A DNA stretch of 64,000 nucleotides from Streptomyces olivochromogenes (GCF_001514115.1 NZ_KQ948457.1:311829-375828); one strand, 5' to 3'; shown: positions 8,369 to 16,811, counted from the stretch's first letter. Made by a program: numbers and translations. Notes: generated by a model from the letters alone, not told the origin.

Positions 8369-8950
8369 GTGCCAAGGATTCGAGCGGCCTCCGTGGCCGA
8401 GCACCGGTCGATGCAGCGAGCCGCCCTGCTGGACGCGGCCCGGTCCCTGCTGTCCGAGGGCGGGACGGAGGCGCTGACCTTCCCGGCCCTCGCCGAGCAC
8501 ACGGGGCTCGCGCGGTCCTCCGTGTACGAGTACTTCCGGTCCCGGGCGGCCGTGGTCGAAGAGCTGTGCGAGGTGGACTTTCCGGTCTGGGCCGCGGAGG
8601 TCTCGGCGGCGATGGCCGCGGCGGACGGGCCCGAGGGCAAGGTCGAGGCGTACGTTCGGCAGCAGTTGGCGCTCGTCGGGGACCGGCGGCACCGGGCTGT
8701 CGTGGCCATCTCCGCGAGTGAGCTCGATGCCGGGGCCCGGGAGAAGATCCGCGCGGCGCACGGCGGGCTGGTGGCGATGATCGTCGACGCGCTGCGGCAG
8801 ATGGGACACGCCGAGCCCCGGCTGGCCGCGATGCTCCTTCAGGGCGTGGTCGACGCGGCGGTCCGGAGGATCGAGCTGGGGGCCGCCGAGGAGCCCGGCG
8901 CGATCACGGACGCCGCGGTGGGTATGGCACTGCGGGGCGTACGCGGCTGA
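8369..8950 (+). CDS. TetR family transcriptional regulator
   Basis: 193-residue repressor-type protein. The N-terminal helix-turn-helix is clear (RAALLDAARSLLSEGGTEAL then FPALAEHTGLARSSVYEYFRSRAAVVEEL), and the C-terminal ligand-binding helices are diverged as is usual. GTG 8369 is preferred over GTG 8360 because GGAGG at 8362-8366 is then a Shine-Dalgarno rather than coding sequence. No adjacent gene is divergently arranged, so its target is unclear. The next gene downstream is on the opposite strand beyond a 361-base gap. Confidence 0.9.
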   Translation: MPRIRAASVAEHRSMQRAALLDAARSLLSEGGTEALTFPALAEHTGLARSSVYEYFRSRAAVVEELCEVDFPVWAAEVSAAMAAADGPEGKVEAYVRQQLALVGDRRHRAVVAISASELDAGAREKIRAAHGGLVAMIVDALRQMGHAEPRLAAMLLQGVVDAAVRRIELGAAEEPGAITDAAVGMALRGVRG

Positions 8951-9114
8951 GACCCTGCGCACCGGGTGCCCGGCGACGGGGCGACGAGGCGACGGTGCCG
9001 AAGCGACAGGGCGGACGGCGCGGCCCGGCCCGGCTTTGTTCGAAGGCGCCGTGCGAGGGCGCCGCTCCCCTCGCGGATGGAGATGCCTCGCCTGTCGCGG
9101 ACGGATACGCCTCG

Positions 9115-9195
9115 CCTGGCCCGCACATGTCCTGGCCCGCACATGTCCTGGCCTGCGCATGTCCTGACCCCACGCATGTTCTGGCCTCACGCATG
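9115..9195. repeat. 16-bp imperfect tandem repeat in the gap 8951-9311
   Basis: The 361-base gap between the TetR gene and the convergent M23 gene holds about five copies of a 16-base unit, CCTGGCCCGCACATGT. The first two copies (9115-9130, 9131-9146) are identical, the third differs at two places, and the fourth and fifth drift and change length. Each unit contains the palindrome ACATGT or a variant. No credible gene is seen in the gap; open frames across it only translate the repeat. Confidence 0.85.
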
Positions 9196-9311
9196 CCGGC
9201 CGGCGGGCAGTGCTGCGGGCGTTCGTCGCACATGCCCACGCCTGGGCCGAGCCCGCCCAAGCCGGGCAGCCAGGCCTGAGGCGTGGCCGCGGCCAGTGGT
9301 TCTCCCGTTTC

Positions 9312-9947
9312 TCACGGCTGCGCGCCCGTCACCGGGAGCAGGCGGGACGGGTCCCTGTGCAGGAGCCAGGGTGGGAGCAGGGACAGCGGGTTCAAGTAGG
9401 TTCTGTCTCTTCGCAGGCCCCAGTGCAGGCATGGCGTTCCGCAGTGGGCGTCGCCCGGTTCGAGCGTGCCCAGTACCTCGCCCGCGGCCACCTCGTCGCC
9501 CTGGTGCACCGTCGCCCGTACCGGGGTGAAGGTCGTGCGCAGGGGCGGAGAGCCCGTGCCTGTCAGTTCGACGGCGACCGCGCCACGCCCCGCGACCCGC
9601 CCCGCGAAGGAGACGCGGCCGGCCGCGACGGAGCGGACCGGGGCGCCCGGGGGTGCCGCGAGGTCCACTCCGCGATGGCCGCGGGCGTACGGCGTCGCCG
9701 GCGGGTCCCAACCCCGCAGGACCGACGGTCGCAGACCCACCGGCCAGAGGCGGGCGAGCGGCACGACCGCCGCGTCGGGGGCCGGTGGACCGGCGGGAGA
9801 CGGCGGCGCCGGACCGTTCGCCCGGGCCGGGGCTGAAGGGGTCAGCGCACCCAGCACGGTCACCGTCATTCCCAACAGCAACCCCAGCCACGTACGCACG
9901 CATCGTTTCGCTCGCATGCGAGAACGGTCCCGCATCTGACGGATCAT
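9312..9947 (-). CDS. Secreted M23-family (LytM-like) protein with altered active site
   Basis: Exported protein of up to 211 residues: a basic start, a hydrophobic signal segment (TWLGLLLGMTVTVLGAL) ending at APARA, a Pro/Ala linker, then an M23/LytM domain. The first zinc motif HxxxD is present (HRGVDLAAPPGAPVRSVAAG). In the second motif, usually HxH, the sequence is CLHWGLRRD, so the first histidine is cysteine; this variant is frequent in actinobacterial M23 proteins and makes hydrolase activity uncertain. ATG 9947 is the longest start; ATG 9935 or 9917 would still keep the signal peptide. It is divergent from rpsB. Confidence 0.82.
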   Translation of the reverse strand: MIRQMRDRSRMRAKRCVRTWLGLLLGMTVTVLGALTPSAPARANGPAPPSPAGPPAPDAAVVPLARLWPVGLRPSVLRGWDPPATPYARGHRGVDLAAPPGAPVRSVAAGRVSFAGRVAGRGAVAVELTGTGSPPLRTTFTPVRATVHQGDEVAAGEVLGTLEPGDAHCGTPCLHWGLRRDRTYLNPLSLLPPWLLHRDPSRLLPVTGAQP

Positions 9948-10187
9948 GGCCGGGATCTGTGGACCACCGGCCGGTTGTGGACAGCGGCGTCACCCTGCAC
10001 CTTCCGGGTCCCGTACACTTCTCGTGGCGATCCGGGTCACCGGGTCGACTTCGCACGCCCCGACACCCGGCCATCAAAAGCCGGTGTCAGCGCCCCTCGG
10101 TCCCTCGTGGCAAGGCGCATCGCGGGCGTCAGGCGCGGGTGCCGTCCGGCACGCGCGGCACAACCGAGAACACCAAGGAGAACGGCC

Positions 10188-11114
10188 ATGGCCGTCGTCA
10201 CGATGCGGGAGCTGCTGGAAAGCGGCGTCCACTTCGGTCACCAGACCCGTCGCTGGAACCCGAAGATGAAGCGCTTCATCTTCACGGAGCGCAACGGCAT
10301 CTACATCATCGACCTGCTCCAGTCGCTGTCGTACATCGACCGCGCCTACGAGTTCGTCAAGGAGACCGTCGCCCACGGCGGCACGGTCATGTTCGTCGGC
10401 ACGAAGAAGCAGGCGCAGGAGGCCATCGCCGAGCAGGCCACCCGCGTCGGCATGCCCTACGTCAACCAGCGCTGGCTGGGCGGCATGCTCACCAACTTCT
10501 CCACCGTCTACAAGCGTCTGCAGCGCCTCAAGGAGCTCGAGCAGATCGACTTCGAGGACGTCGCCGCTTCCGGTCTGACCAAGAAGGAGCTTCTCGTGCT
10601 CTCGCGCGAGAAGGCCAAGCTGGAGAAGACCCTCGGTGGTATCCGCGAGATGCAGAAGGTGCCCAGCGCCGTCTGGATCGTGGACACCAAGAAGGAGCAC
10701 ATCGCGGTCGGTGAGGCCCGGAAGCTCAACATCCCGGTCGTCGCCATCCTCGACACCAACTGCGACCCCGACGAGGTCGACTACAAGATCCCGGGCAACG
10801 ACGACGCGATCCGCTCCGTCACCCTGCTCACCCGCGTGATCGCCGACGCCGTCGCCGAGGGCCTCATCTCCCGTTCCGGTGCCGGCAAGGCCGAGGGTGA
10901 CAAGGCCGCGGGCGAGCCGCTCGCCGCGTGGGAGCGCGACCTGCTCGAGGGCGAGAAGAAGGCCGACGACGCCGAGGTCCAGACCTCCGCCGAGACGGAG
11001 AAGGTCGCCGACGCCGAGCAGGCCGAGGTTGTCGCCGAGGCCGAGGCCGAGGCCGAGGCTGTTGTCGAGGCCCCCGTCGCCGAGGCCCCGGCCGCGGACG
11101 CCGAGCAGGCCTGA
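10188..11114 (+). CDS. rpsB: 30S ribosomal protein S2
   Basis: 308-residue S2, recognised from MRELLESGVHFGHQTRRWNP, MKRFIFTERNGIYIIDL, YVNQRWLGGMLTNF and PGNDDAIRS. The core ends near residue 255 and is followed by an acidic Ala/Glu-rich tail of about 50 residues (TETEKVADAEQAEVV type sequence), which is typical of Streptomyces S2. ATG 10188 follows AAGGAG at 10175-10180. A possible -10 (TACACT, 10014-10019) lies upstream without a strong -35. It is the first gene of the rpsB-tsf pair and is followed by a strong hairpin. Confidence 0.97.
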   Translation: MAVVTMRELLESGVHFGHQTRRWNPKMKRFIFTERNGIYIIDLLQSLSYIDRAYEFVKETVAHGGTVMFVGTKKQAQEAIAEQATRVGMPYVNQRWLGGMLTNFSTVYKRLQRLKELEQIDFEDVAASGLTKKELLVLSREKAKLEKTLGGIREMQKVPSAVWIVDTKKEHIAVGEARKLNIPVVAILDTNCDPDEVDYKIPGNDDAIRSVTLLTRVIADAVAEGLISRSGAGKAEGDKAAGEPLAAWERDLLEGEKKADDAEVQTSAETEKVADAEQAEVVAEAEAEAEAVVEAPVAEAPAADAEQA

Positions 11115-11134
11115 CCCCTCACCCCTTCGGGTCA

Positions 11135-11169
11135 CGAACGGCGGGGGCACACCGAGCCCCCGCCGTTCG
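11135..11169 (+). terminator. Hairpin between rpsB and tsf
   Basis: Perfect 14-bp stem, CGAACGGCGGGGGC at 11135-11148 and its complement at 11156-11169, with a 7-base loop. No T-run follows. It may be a partial terminator or attenuator that sets the S2 to EF-Ts ratio, since tsf begins only 40 bases further on. Confidence 0.75.
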
Positions 11170-11209
11170 GCCCGTAGATCTTCAGACTTCGAGAGAGACT
11201 CCAGGAATC

Positions 11210-12046
11210 ATGGCGAACTACACCGCCGCCGACGTCAAGAAGCTCCGTGAGCTCACCGGCGCCGGCATGATGGACTGCAAGAAGGCGCTGGACGAGGCCG
11301 ACGGCAACGTCGACAAGGCCGTCGAGGCGCTGCGCATCAAGGGCCAGAAGGGCGTCGCCAAGCGCGAAGGCCGCTCCGCCGAGAACGGCGCCGTGGTCTC
11401 CATCATCGCTGACGACAACACCTCCGGTGTCCTGGTCGAGCTGAAGTGCGAGACGGACTTCGTCGCCAAGGGTGAGAAGTTCCAGGCCGTCGCCAACGAG
11501 ATCGCCCAGCACGTCGTCAAGACGTCGCCGGCCGACCTCGAGACGCTGCTCGGCTCCGAGATCGAGCCCGGCAAGACGGTTCAGGCGTTCGTCGACGAGG
11601 CCAACGCCAACCTGGGCGAGAAGATCGTCCTGGACCGCTTCGCCCAGTTCTCCGGTGCTTTCGTGACCGCGTACATGCACCGCACCATGCCCGACCTGCC
11701 CCCGCAGATCGGTGTCCTGGTCGAGCTGGACAAGGCCGATGCCGACCTCGCCAAGGGTGTCGCGCAGCACATCGCCGCCTTCGCGCCGAAGTACCTCTCC
11801 AAGGAGGACGTCCCGGCCGAGGTCGTCGAGTCCGAGCGCCGCGTCGCCGAGGAGACCACCCGCGCCGAGGGCAAGCCCGAGGCCGCCCTCCCGAAGATCG
11901 TCGAGGGTCGCGTCAACGGCTTCTTCAAGGAGGCCACCCTCCTCGGTCAGCCGTATGCGCTCGACAACAAGAAGTCCGTCCAGAAGGTCCTGGACGAGGC
12001 CGGTGTCACCCTGAAGCGCTTCGTGCGCATCAAGGTCGGCATCTGA
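11210..12046 (+). CDS. tsf: Elongation factor Ts
   Basis: 278-residue guanine nucleotide exchange factor for EF-Tu. The N-terminal UBA-like domain (TAADVKKLRELTGAGMMDCK then KALDEADGNVDKAVEALR) and the core motif VELKCETDFVAKGEKF are diagnostic, as is the C-terminal GFFKEATLLGQPYALDNKKSV region. ATG 11210 has a weak upstream AGGA. It lies downstream of rpsB as in most bacteria, separated by the hairpin at 11135-11169. Confidence 0.97.
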   Translation: MANYTAADVKKLRELTGAGMMDCKKALDEADGNVDKAVEALRIKGQKGVAKREGRSAENGAVVSIIADDNTSGVLVELKCETDFVAKGEKFQAVANEIAQHVVKTSPADLETLLGSEIEPGKTVQAFVDEANANLGEKIVLDRFAQFSGAFVTAYMHRTMPDLPPQIGVLVELDKADADLAKGVAQHIAAFAPKYLSKEDVPAEVVESERRVAEETTRAEGKPEAALPKIVEGRVNGFFKEATLLGQPYALDNKKSVQKVLDEAGVTLKRFVRIKVGI

Positions 12047-12145
12047 GTCCGTACCGCGATCGACGCGCGACCCCTATAGGGTCGGCAGCAGTCGTCCGCG
12101 TACGCCGACACGCGCGCGTGCGTGACGGACGACAGCAGATCTGAC

Positions 12146-12200
12146 GAGGAGGCCATTGCCGCGTATGGGAGACAACACCCCACCGGCAATGGCCTTCTTC
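12146..12200 (+). promoter_or_regulatory. Long inverted repeat in the tsf-pyrH gap
   Basis: GGCCATTGCCG (12151-12161) is perfectly complementary to CGGCAATGGCC (12184-12194) around a 22-base loop. With G-U pairs the RNA stem extends on both sides to about 16 bp, ending in a short pyrimidine run (TTCTTC). It could be the tsf terminator or a leader structure of pyrH, whose Shine-Dalgarno begins 14 bases later. Confidence 0.65.
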
Positions 12201-12225
12201 GTATGTGCACCATGAGGAGATCTCC

Positions 12226-12996
12226 ATGACCACCACCCAGGCCGACAAGGGCGAGAAGACCGACGACGGCAAAGGCGCGGGCCGCTTTCTGCTGAAGCTT
12301 TCCGGCGAGGCGTTCGCCGGAGGCGGCGGACTGGGCGTCGACCCCGACGTGGTGCACAAGATCGCCCGCGAGATCGCGGCCGTCGTGCGCGGCGGCGCCC
12401 AGATCGCCGTCGTCATCGGCGGCGGCAACTTCTTCCGCGGCGCCGAGCTCCAGCAGCGCGGCATGGACCGGGCCCGCTCCGACTACATGGGCATGCTCGG
12501 CACGGTCATGAACTGCCTCGCCCTCCAGGACTTCCTGGAGAAGGAAGGCATCGACAGCCGCGTGCAGACCGCCATCACCATGGGCCAGGTCGCCGAGCCG
12601 TACATCCCGCTGCGTGCCGTACGGCACCTGGAGAAGGGCCGTGTGGTCATCTTCGGCGCCGGTATGGGCATGCCGTACTTCTCCACCGACACCACCGCCG
12701 CCCAGCGCGCCCTGGAGATCGACGCCGAGGCCCTGCTGATGGGCAAGAACGGCGTGGACGGGGTCTACGACTCCGACCCCAAGACCAACCCCGAGGCCGT
12801 CAAGTTCGACTCGCTCGGCTACGGCGAGGTCATCACGCGCGACCTCAAGGTCGCCGACATGACCGCCATCACGCTGTGCCGCGACAACAAGCTGCCGATC
12901 CTGGTCTTCGAGCTCCTGGCGGAGGGCAATATCGCGCGGGCCGTCAAGGGTGAGAAGATCGGCACACTCGTGGGTGACCAAAGCGGCCGGGCCTGA
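12226..12996 (+). CDS. pyrH: UMP kinase
   Basis: 256-residue bacterial uridylate kinase (UMP + ATP to UDP + ADP) of the amino acid kinase fold. Signatures are FLLKLSGEAFAG near residue 23, IAVVIGGGNFFRG, DYMGMLGTVMNCLALQD, GAGMGMPYFSTDTTAAQRA and GVDGVYDSDPK. ATG 12226 is chosen because GAGGAGA lies directly upstream (12214-12220); a GTG at 12205 would extend it by seven residues without a ribosome site. It is followed by frr, the usual order. Confidence 0.97.
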   Translation: MTTTQADKGEKTDDGKGAGRFLLKLSGEAFAGGGGLGVDPDVVHKIAREIAAVVRGGAQIAVVIGGGNFFRGAELQQRGMDRARSDYMGMLGTVMNCLALQDFLEKEGIDSRVQTAITMGQVAEPYIPLRAVRHLEKGRVVIFGAGMGMPYFSTDTTAAQRALEIDAEALLMGKNGVDGVYDSDPKTNPEAVKFDSLGYGEVITRDLKVADMTAITLCRDNKLPILVFELLAEGNIARAVKGEKIGTLVGDQSGRA

Positions 12997-13166
12997 CCGG
13001 GACCGACCTCGGCCGGGGACAAGCCCGGGCCGAGGATGGACCCTGACCGGGGGATGGACAATGTCCTGCCGGTCCGGAACCGTGCAGGAATAAGACGCGA
13101 CGCAGCCGGCCGCCACCCCGACGAGGAGCAGCTGCCGGGCCTACTCAAGACACGCAGGAGCAAGTG

Positions 13167-13724
13167 GTGATCGAAGAGACCCTCCTCGAGGCCGAGGAGA
13201 AGATGGAGAAGGCCGTCGTGGTCGCCAAGGAGGACTTCGCCGCGATCCGCACCGGCCGTGCGCACCCGGCGATGTTCAACAAGATCGTGGCCGACTACTA
13301 CGGCGCGCTGACGCCGATCAACCAGCTGGCCTCGTTCTCGGTGCCGGAGCCGCGCATGGCCGTGGTGACCCCGTTCGACAAGAGCGCGATGCGCAACATC
13401 GAGCAGGCGATCCGCGACTCCGACCTGGGCGTCAACCCGAGCAACGACGGCAACATCATCCGAGTGGTGTTCCCCGAGCTGACCGAGGAGCGCCGCAAGG
13501 ACTACATCAAGGTCGCCAAGACCAAGGGCGAGGACGCCAAGGTGTCCATCCGCTCGGTCCGCCGCAAGGCCAAGGACACCATCGACAAGCTGATCAAGGA
13601 CGGCGAGGTCGGCGAGGACGAGGGCCGCCGCGCGGAGAAGGAGCTCGACGACACCACCGCGAAGTACGTCGCTCAGGTGGACGAGCTCCTGAAGCACAAG
13701 GAAGCGGAGCTGCTCGAGGTCTGA
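13167..13724 (+). CDS. frr: Ribosome recycling factor
   Basis: 185-residue RRF, which with EF-G splits post-termination ribosomes. The sequence MIEETLLEAEEKMEKAVVV, IRTGRAHPAMFNKI, PEPRMAVVTPFDKSAMRNIE and GNIIRVVFPELTEERRKDY is diagnostic. GTG 13167 is preferred over the adjacent GTG 13164 because GGAG at 13157-13160 gives better spacing and the product then begins at the conserved position. Its stop overlaps the cdsA start by one base (TGATG), so the two are probably translated together. Confidence 0.97.
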   Translation: MIEETLLEAEEKMEKAVVVAKEDFAAIRTGRAHPAMFNKIVADYYGALTPINQLASFSVPEPRMAVVTPFDKSAMRNIEQAIRDSDLGVNPSNDGNIIRVVFPELTEERRKDYIKVAKTKGEDAKVSIRSVRRKAKDTIDKLIKDGEVGEDEGRRAEKELDDTTAKYVAQVDELLKHKEAELLEV

Positions 13725-14854
13725 TGAACGACTCTTCCTGGGGGGCGCCGCCACAAGCCGGGTACTGGGGGCCGTCCGAGCAGGGGCCTGTCCAGGGGGC
13801 AGCCCCGGCGGGTCCCGCATACGATGCGCATAACGCGCAGCAGACTCGCCCCATGCCCATCGTGCCCGACGTACCCGCACACGGCGGAGACCAGGATGAC
13901 GACCGGGGGGCCGCTCGGCTGAGTGGCCCCCTGTTCCGCGACGACACCCCGTCGACGGGATCCCTCGGGACCCCGTCGCAGAAGCCGCAGGAGCCCATGC
14001 CCAGCCCCGTCCCACAACCCGCCCCCGCACCGCAGAAGAAGAGTGCGGGACGCGACCTGGGTGCCGCGATAGGGGTCGGCGTCGGGCTCGGCGCGGTGAT
14101 CGTCGCGTCGTTGTTCGTCGTCAAGGCCGTGTTCGTCGGGGTCATAGCGGTCGCCGTGGTCGTGGGCCTGTGGGAGCTCACATCACGGCTCGAGGAGCGC
14201 AAGGGCATCAAGGCGCCGCTCGTCCCGCTCGCGGTGGGCGGTGCGGCGATGGTCGTCTCCGGCTACGTCCGGGGCGCCGAGGGCGCGTGGGTGGCGATGG
14301 CGCTCACCGCGCTGGCGGTGCTGGTCTGGCGGATGACGGAACCGCCCGAGGGCTATCTCAAGGACGTCACGGCGGGCGTCTTCGCGGCCTTCTACGTGCC
14401 GTTCCTGGCGACGTTCGTGGCCATGATGCTGACCGCCGACGACGGCCCGCGCCGCGTCCTGACGTTCCTGCTGCTGACGGTCGTCAGCGACACGGGCGCG
14501 TACGCGATCGGCTGGCGTTTCGGCAAGCACAAGCTGGCACCGCGCATCAGCCCCGGCAAGACCCGTGAAGGCCTGTTCGGAGCGGTCACCTTCGCGATGG
14601 TCGGGGGCGCGCTGTGCATGCAGTACCTGATCGAGGGCGGCACGTGGTGGCAGGGGCTGATCCTGGGCTTCGCGGTCGCGGCCACCGCCACGCTCGGCGA
14701 CCTCGGCGAGTCCATGATCAAGCGGGACCTGGGCATCAAGGACATGGGCACCCTGCTGCCGGGCCACGGCGGCATCATGGACCGGCTGGACTCGCTCCTG
14801 CCGACGGCGCCGGTGGTCTGGCTGCTGCTGGTGCTCTTCGTGGGATCCGGCTGA
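13724..14854 (+). CDS. cdsA: Phosphatidate cytidylyltransferase (CDP-diglyceride synthase)
   Basis: 376-residue membrane enzyme making CDP-diacylglycerol from phosphatidate and CTP. About 105 residues of Pro/Gln-rich cytoplasmic N-terminus precede a set of about eight membrane helices. The CDS signature is at the end: SMIKRDLGIKDMG, then GHGGIMDRLDSLLPTAPV with the metal-binding Asp residues. The long low-complexity N-terminal extension is common in actinobacterial CdsA. The start overlaps frr; a well-formed terminator follows at 14874-14908. Confidence 0.93.
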   Translation: MNDSSWGAPPQAGYWGPSEQGPVQGAAPAGPAYDAHNAQQTRPMPIVPDVPAHGGDQDDDRGAARLSGPLFRDDTPSTGSLGTPSQKPQEPMPSPVPQPAPAPQKKSAGRDLGAAIGVGVGLGAVIVASLFVVKAVFVGVIAVAVVVGLWELTSRLEERKGIKAPLVPLAVGGAAMVVSGYVRGAEGAWVAMALTALAVLVWRMTEPPEGYLKDVTAGVFAAFYVPFLATFVAMMLTADDGPRRVLTFLLLTVVSDTGAYAIGWRFGKHKLAPRISPGKTREGLFGAVTFAMVGGALCMQYLIEGGTWWQGLILGFAVAATATLGDLGESMIKRDLGIKDMGTLLPGHGGIMDRLDSLLPTAPVVWLLLVLFVGSG

Positions 14855-14873
14855 CCTGCGCGCATGTCGCTGA

Positions 14874-14908
14874 GGGGCTCGTCGTCCACGGGACGGCGGG
14901 CCCCTTTT
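14874..14908 (+). terminator. Rho-independent terminator after cdsA
   Basis: In RNA the arms 14874-14887 and 14891-14904 pair over 14 positions (two G-U pairs) around the 3-base loop ACG, followed immediately by TTTT. This is the best-formed intrinsic terminator in the window and closes the pyrH-frr-cdsA unit. Confidence 0.85.
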
Positions 14909-14954
14909 CGTCGGATGGCCGACGGCTTCTCGCCGGGTGGCCGACGGCCCGGGG

Positions 14955-15320
14955 TCAGTGGTGACCCAGTCCACCGCTGCCGAACGAGCCGCTACCGCCG
15001 TCGTGCCAGCGCTCCCGCTTCTGCGACGCGCTCGTGCGGGTCGACATGTGGGTCAGCTCGTACGGGGTGAGAGCGTGCTGGCCCTTGGCCACCTTGGGTA
15101 CCTCGGCGGCCTCCCGGACCTCCCGCATCTCGCGGACCGGACCCCCCTGCGGCATGCGCGGCTGCTCCTCGGCGCGTGGCAGACGCGGTGCGCGGGTCCG
15201 CATACGGCAGCTCAGCCAGAAGCTGCCGGCCAGGAGTGTGATGAGTGCCACGGCGATCAAGAACAGCGCCAGGCTGATCAGACCGCTGGGCTCCGCCAAA
15301 TACATCGATGCAGTACTCAT
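14955..15320 (-). CDS. Small single-pass membrane protein, unknown
   Basis: 121 residues. A hydrophobic segment near the N-terminus (LISLALFLIAVALITLLAGSFWL, about residues 13-35) is followed by a charged, Arg-rich cytoplasmic part containing RAEEQPRMPQGGPVREMREV and a His/Gly-rich tail. It resembles the short streptomycete membrane proteins grouped as DUF6479, but I am not certain of that. ATG 15320 is preferred to TTG 15329 because GAGGG lies about ten bases upstream on this strand. It is convergent with cdsA and divergent from rlmN. Function unknown. Confidence 0.65.
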   Translation of the reverse strand: MSTASMYLAEPSGLISLALFLIAVALITLLAGSFWLSCRMRTRAPRLPRAEEQPRMPQGGPVREMREVREAAEVPKVAKGQHALTPYELTHMSTRTSASQKRERWHDGGSGSFGSGGLGHH

Positions 15321-15515
15321 ATAAGGCAAATACCCTCAAATTACCCAACGAACCAGCCGCCCGGCAGCTGCTGAGGGCCTTGGAGGTCAGCGCCGTGTCC
15401 TTCGCGTGCGGCTACGTCGAGCTGCAATTCGACGGATCTGGTAGCAGGGTGGCAGGGCACCCCGCACGGCTCGCGGCCCAGGTCACGCAATTCGATCTGC
15501 GACACTGGTACAGCC

Positions 15516-16622
15516 ATGCCTAAGCCCGGAGAACTCACATTCGTCGCCCCCCGCGGAGCCAAGAAGCCGCCGCGGCACCTCGCCGACCTCACGCCCGCCG
15601 AGCGCAAAGAGGCGGTTGCCGCGATCGGTGAGAAGCCGTTTCGCGCCAAGCAGCTCTCGCAGCACTACTTCGCGCGGTACGCGCACGACCCCGCGGAGTG
15701 GACGGACATTCCGGCCGCCGCGCGCGGCAAGCTCCAGGAGGCGCTGCTTCCTGAGCTGATGACGGTCGTGCGGCATCTGTCGACCGACCAGGACACCACC
15801 CGCAAGACGCTGTGGCGCCTGTTCGACGGCACGCTCGTCGAGTCCGTGCTGATGCGCTACCCGGACCGGGTGACCATGTGCATCAGCTCGCAGGCGGGCT
15901 GTGGGATGAACTGCCCGTTCTGCGCCACCGGACAGGCCGGGCTGGACCGGAACCTGTCCACGGGCGAGATCGTGCACCAGATCGTGGACGGGATGCGGGC
16001 CCTCAGGGACGGCGAGATCCCGGGCGGCCCGGCGCGGCTGAGCAACATCGTCTTCATGGGCATGGGCGAGCCGCTCGCCAACTACAAGCGGGTCGTGGGC
16101 GCCATCCGCGCGCTCACCGACCCCGAGCCGGACGGGCTCGGGCTCTCGCAGCGCGGGATCACCGTGTCGACGGTCGGGCTGGTGCCCGCCATCCACCGGT
16201 TCTCCGACGAGGGCTTCAAGTGCCGCCTCGCCATCTCGCTGCACGCCCCGGACGACGAGCTGCGCGACACCCTCGTCCCCGTCAACACGCGGTGGAAGGT
16301 GCGCGAGGTGCTGGACGCCGGCTGGGAGTACGCGGCCAAGTCCGGGCGTCGGCTGTCCATCGAGTACGCCCTCATCCGGGACATCAACGACCAGGCATGG
16401 CGTGGTGACCGGCTCGGGCGGCTGCTCAGGGGCAAGCCCGTGCACGTCAACCTCATCCCGCTGAACCCGACACCGGGTTCGAAGTGGACCGCCTCGCGGC
16501 CCGAGGACGAGAAGGCGTTCGTCGAGGCGATCGCGGCTCACGGGGTGCCGGTGACCGTCCGGGACACCCGCGGCCAGGAGATCGACGGAGCCTGCGGTCA
16601 GCTCGCCGCCACCGAGCGGTAA
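15516..16622 (+). CDS. rlmN: Dual-specificity rRNA/tRNA methyltransferase RlmN (radical SAM)
   Basis: 368-residue radical SAM enzyme that methylates C2 of A2503 in 23S rRNA and A37 in some tRNAs. The [4Fe-4S] motif CGMNCPFC (CxxxCxxC) lies near residue 129, preceded by VTMCISSQAG, and followed by NIVFMGMGEPLANY and the SAM-binding region. The C-terminal cysteine used in the methyl-transfer mechanism is in EIDGACGQLA. ATG 15516 has no obvious strong ribosome site. A TPP riboswitch begins about 35 bases after the stop. Confidence 0.95.
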   Translation: MPKPGELTFVAPRGAKKPPRHLADLTPAERKEAVAAIGEKPFRAKQLSQHYFARYAHDPAEWTDIPAAARGKLQEALLPELMTVVRHLSTDQDTTRKTLWRLFDGTLVESVLMRYPDRVTMCISSQAGCGMNCPFCATGQAGLDRNLSTGEIVHQIVDGMRALRDGEIPGGPARLSNIVFMGMGEPLANYKRVVGAIRALTDPEPDGLGLSQRGITVSTVGLVPAIHRFSDEGFKCRLAISLHAPDDELRDTLVPVNTRWKVREVLDAGWEYAAKSGRRLSIEYALIRDINDQAWRGDRLGRLLRGKPVHVNLIPLNPTPGSKWTASRPEDEKAFVEAIAAHGVPVTVRDTRGQEIDGACGQLAATER

Positions 16623-16654
16623 TCTGGCGAGGTCCAACCACATCTTCATATTCC

Positions 16655-16760
16655 GACAGGGGAGCGCCACAGCGCTGAGAGTGCGGTAGCCGGAGCACCG
16701 GTGGGCCGCAGACCCTCAGAACCTTGCCCAGGTCATTCTGGGTAGGAAGTTCGGGCATCA
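16655..16760 (+). promoter_or_regulatory. TPP riboswitch (THI element)
   Basis: The conserved THI-box blocks are present in order: CAGGGGAGCGCC, GCGCTGAGAGTGCGG, then ACCCTCAGAACCTTGCCCAG followed by GGTCATTCTGGGTAGGAAG. A variable helix (GCCGGAGCACCGGT) lies between. It sits upstream of thiB and is followed by a terminator hairpin before the thiB ribosome site, so thiamine pyrophosphate should switch the transporter off. Function is inferred from family knowledge. Confidence 0.93.
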
Positions 16761-16773
16761 CTCAAGCTGTTGC

Positions 16774-16811
16774 GCCCTGCCCGGGAACCTTCCGAGGATC
16801 CCGGGCAGGGC
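16774..16811 (+). terminator. Expression-platform hairpin of the TPP riboswitch
   Basis: Perfect 12-bp stem: GCCCTGCCCGGG at 16774-16785 with its complement at 16800-16811 and a 14-base loop. A pyrimidine-rich run follows (TCTCTTCCT), then the thiB Shine-Dalgarno AGGAGG at 16834-16839. Its placement suggests regulation by premature termination rather than by hiding the ribosome site. Confidence 0.75.

Noticed and set aside
8839..9260. Minus-strand frames across the 16-bp repeat with CAGQDMCGPG-like repeats
   Set aside because: They only reflect the DNA repeat, differ between frames, and have no start signals.
12205..12225. Upstream GTG start for pyrH
   Set aside because: It would place the GAGGAGA ribosome site inside the coding region.
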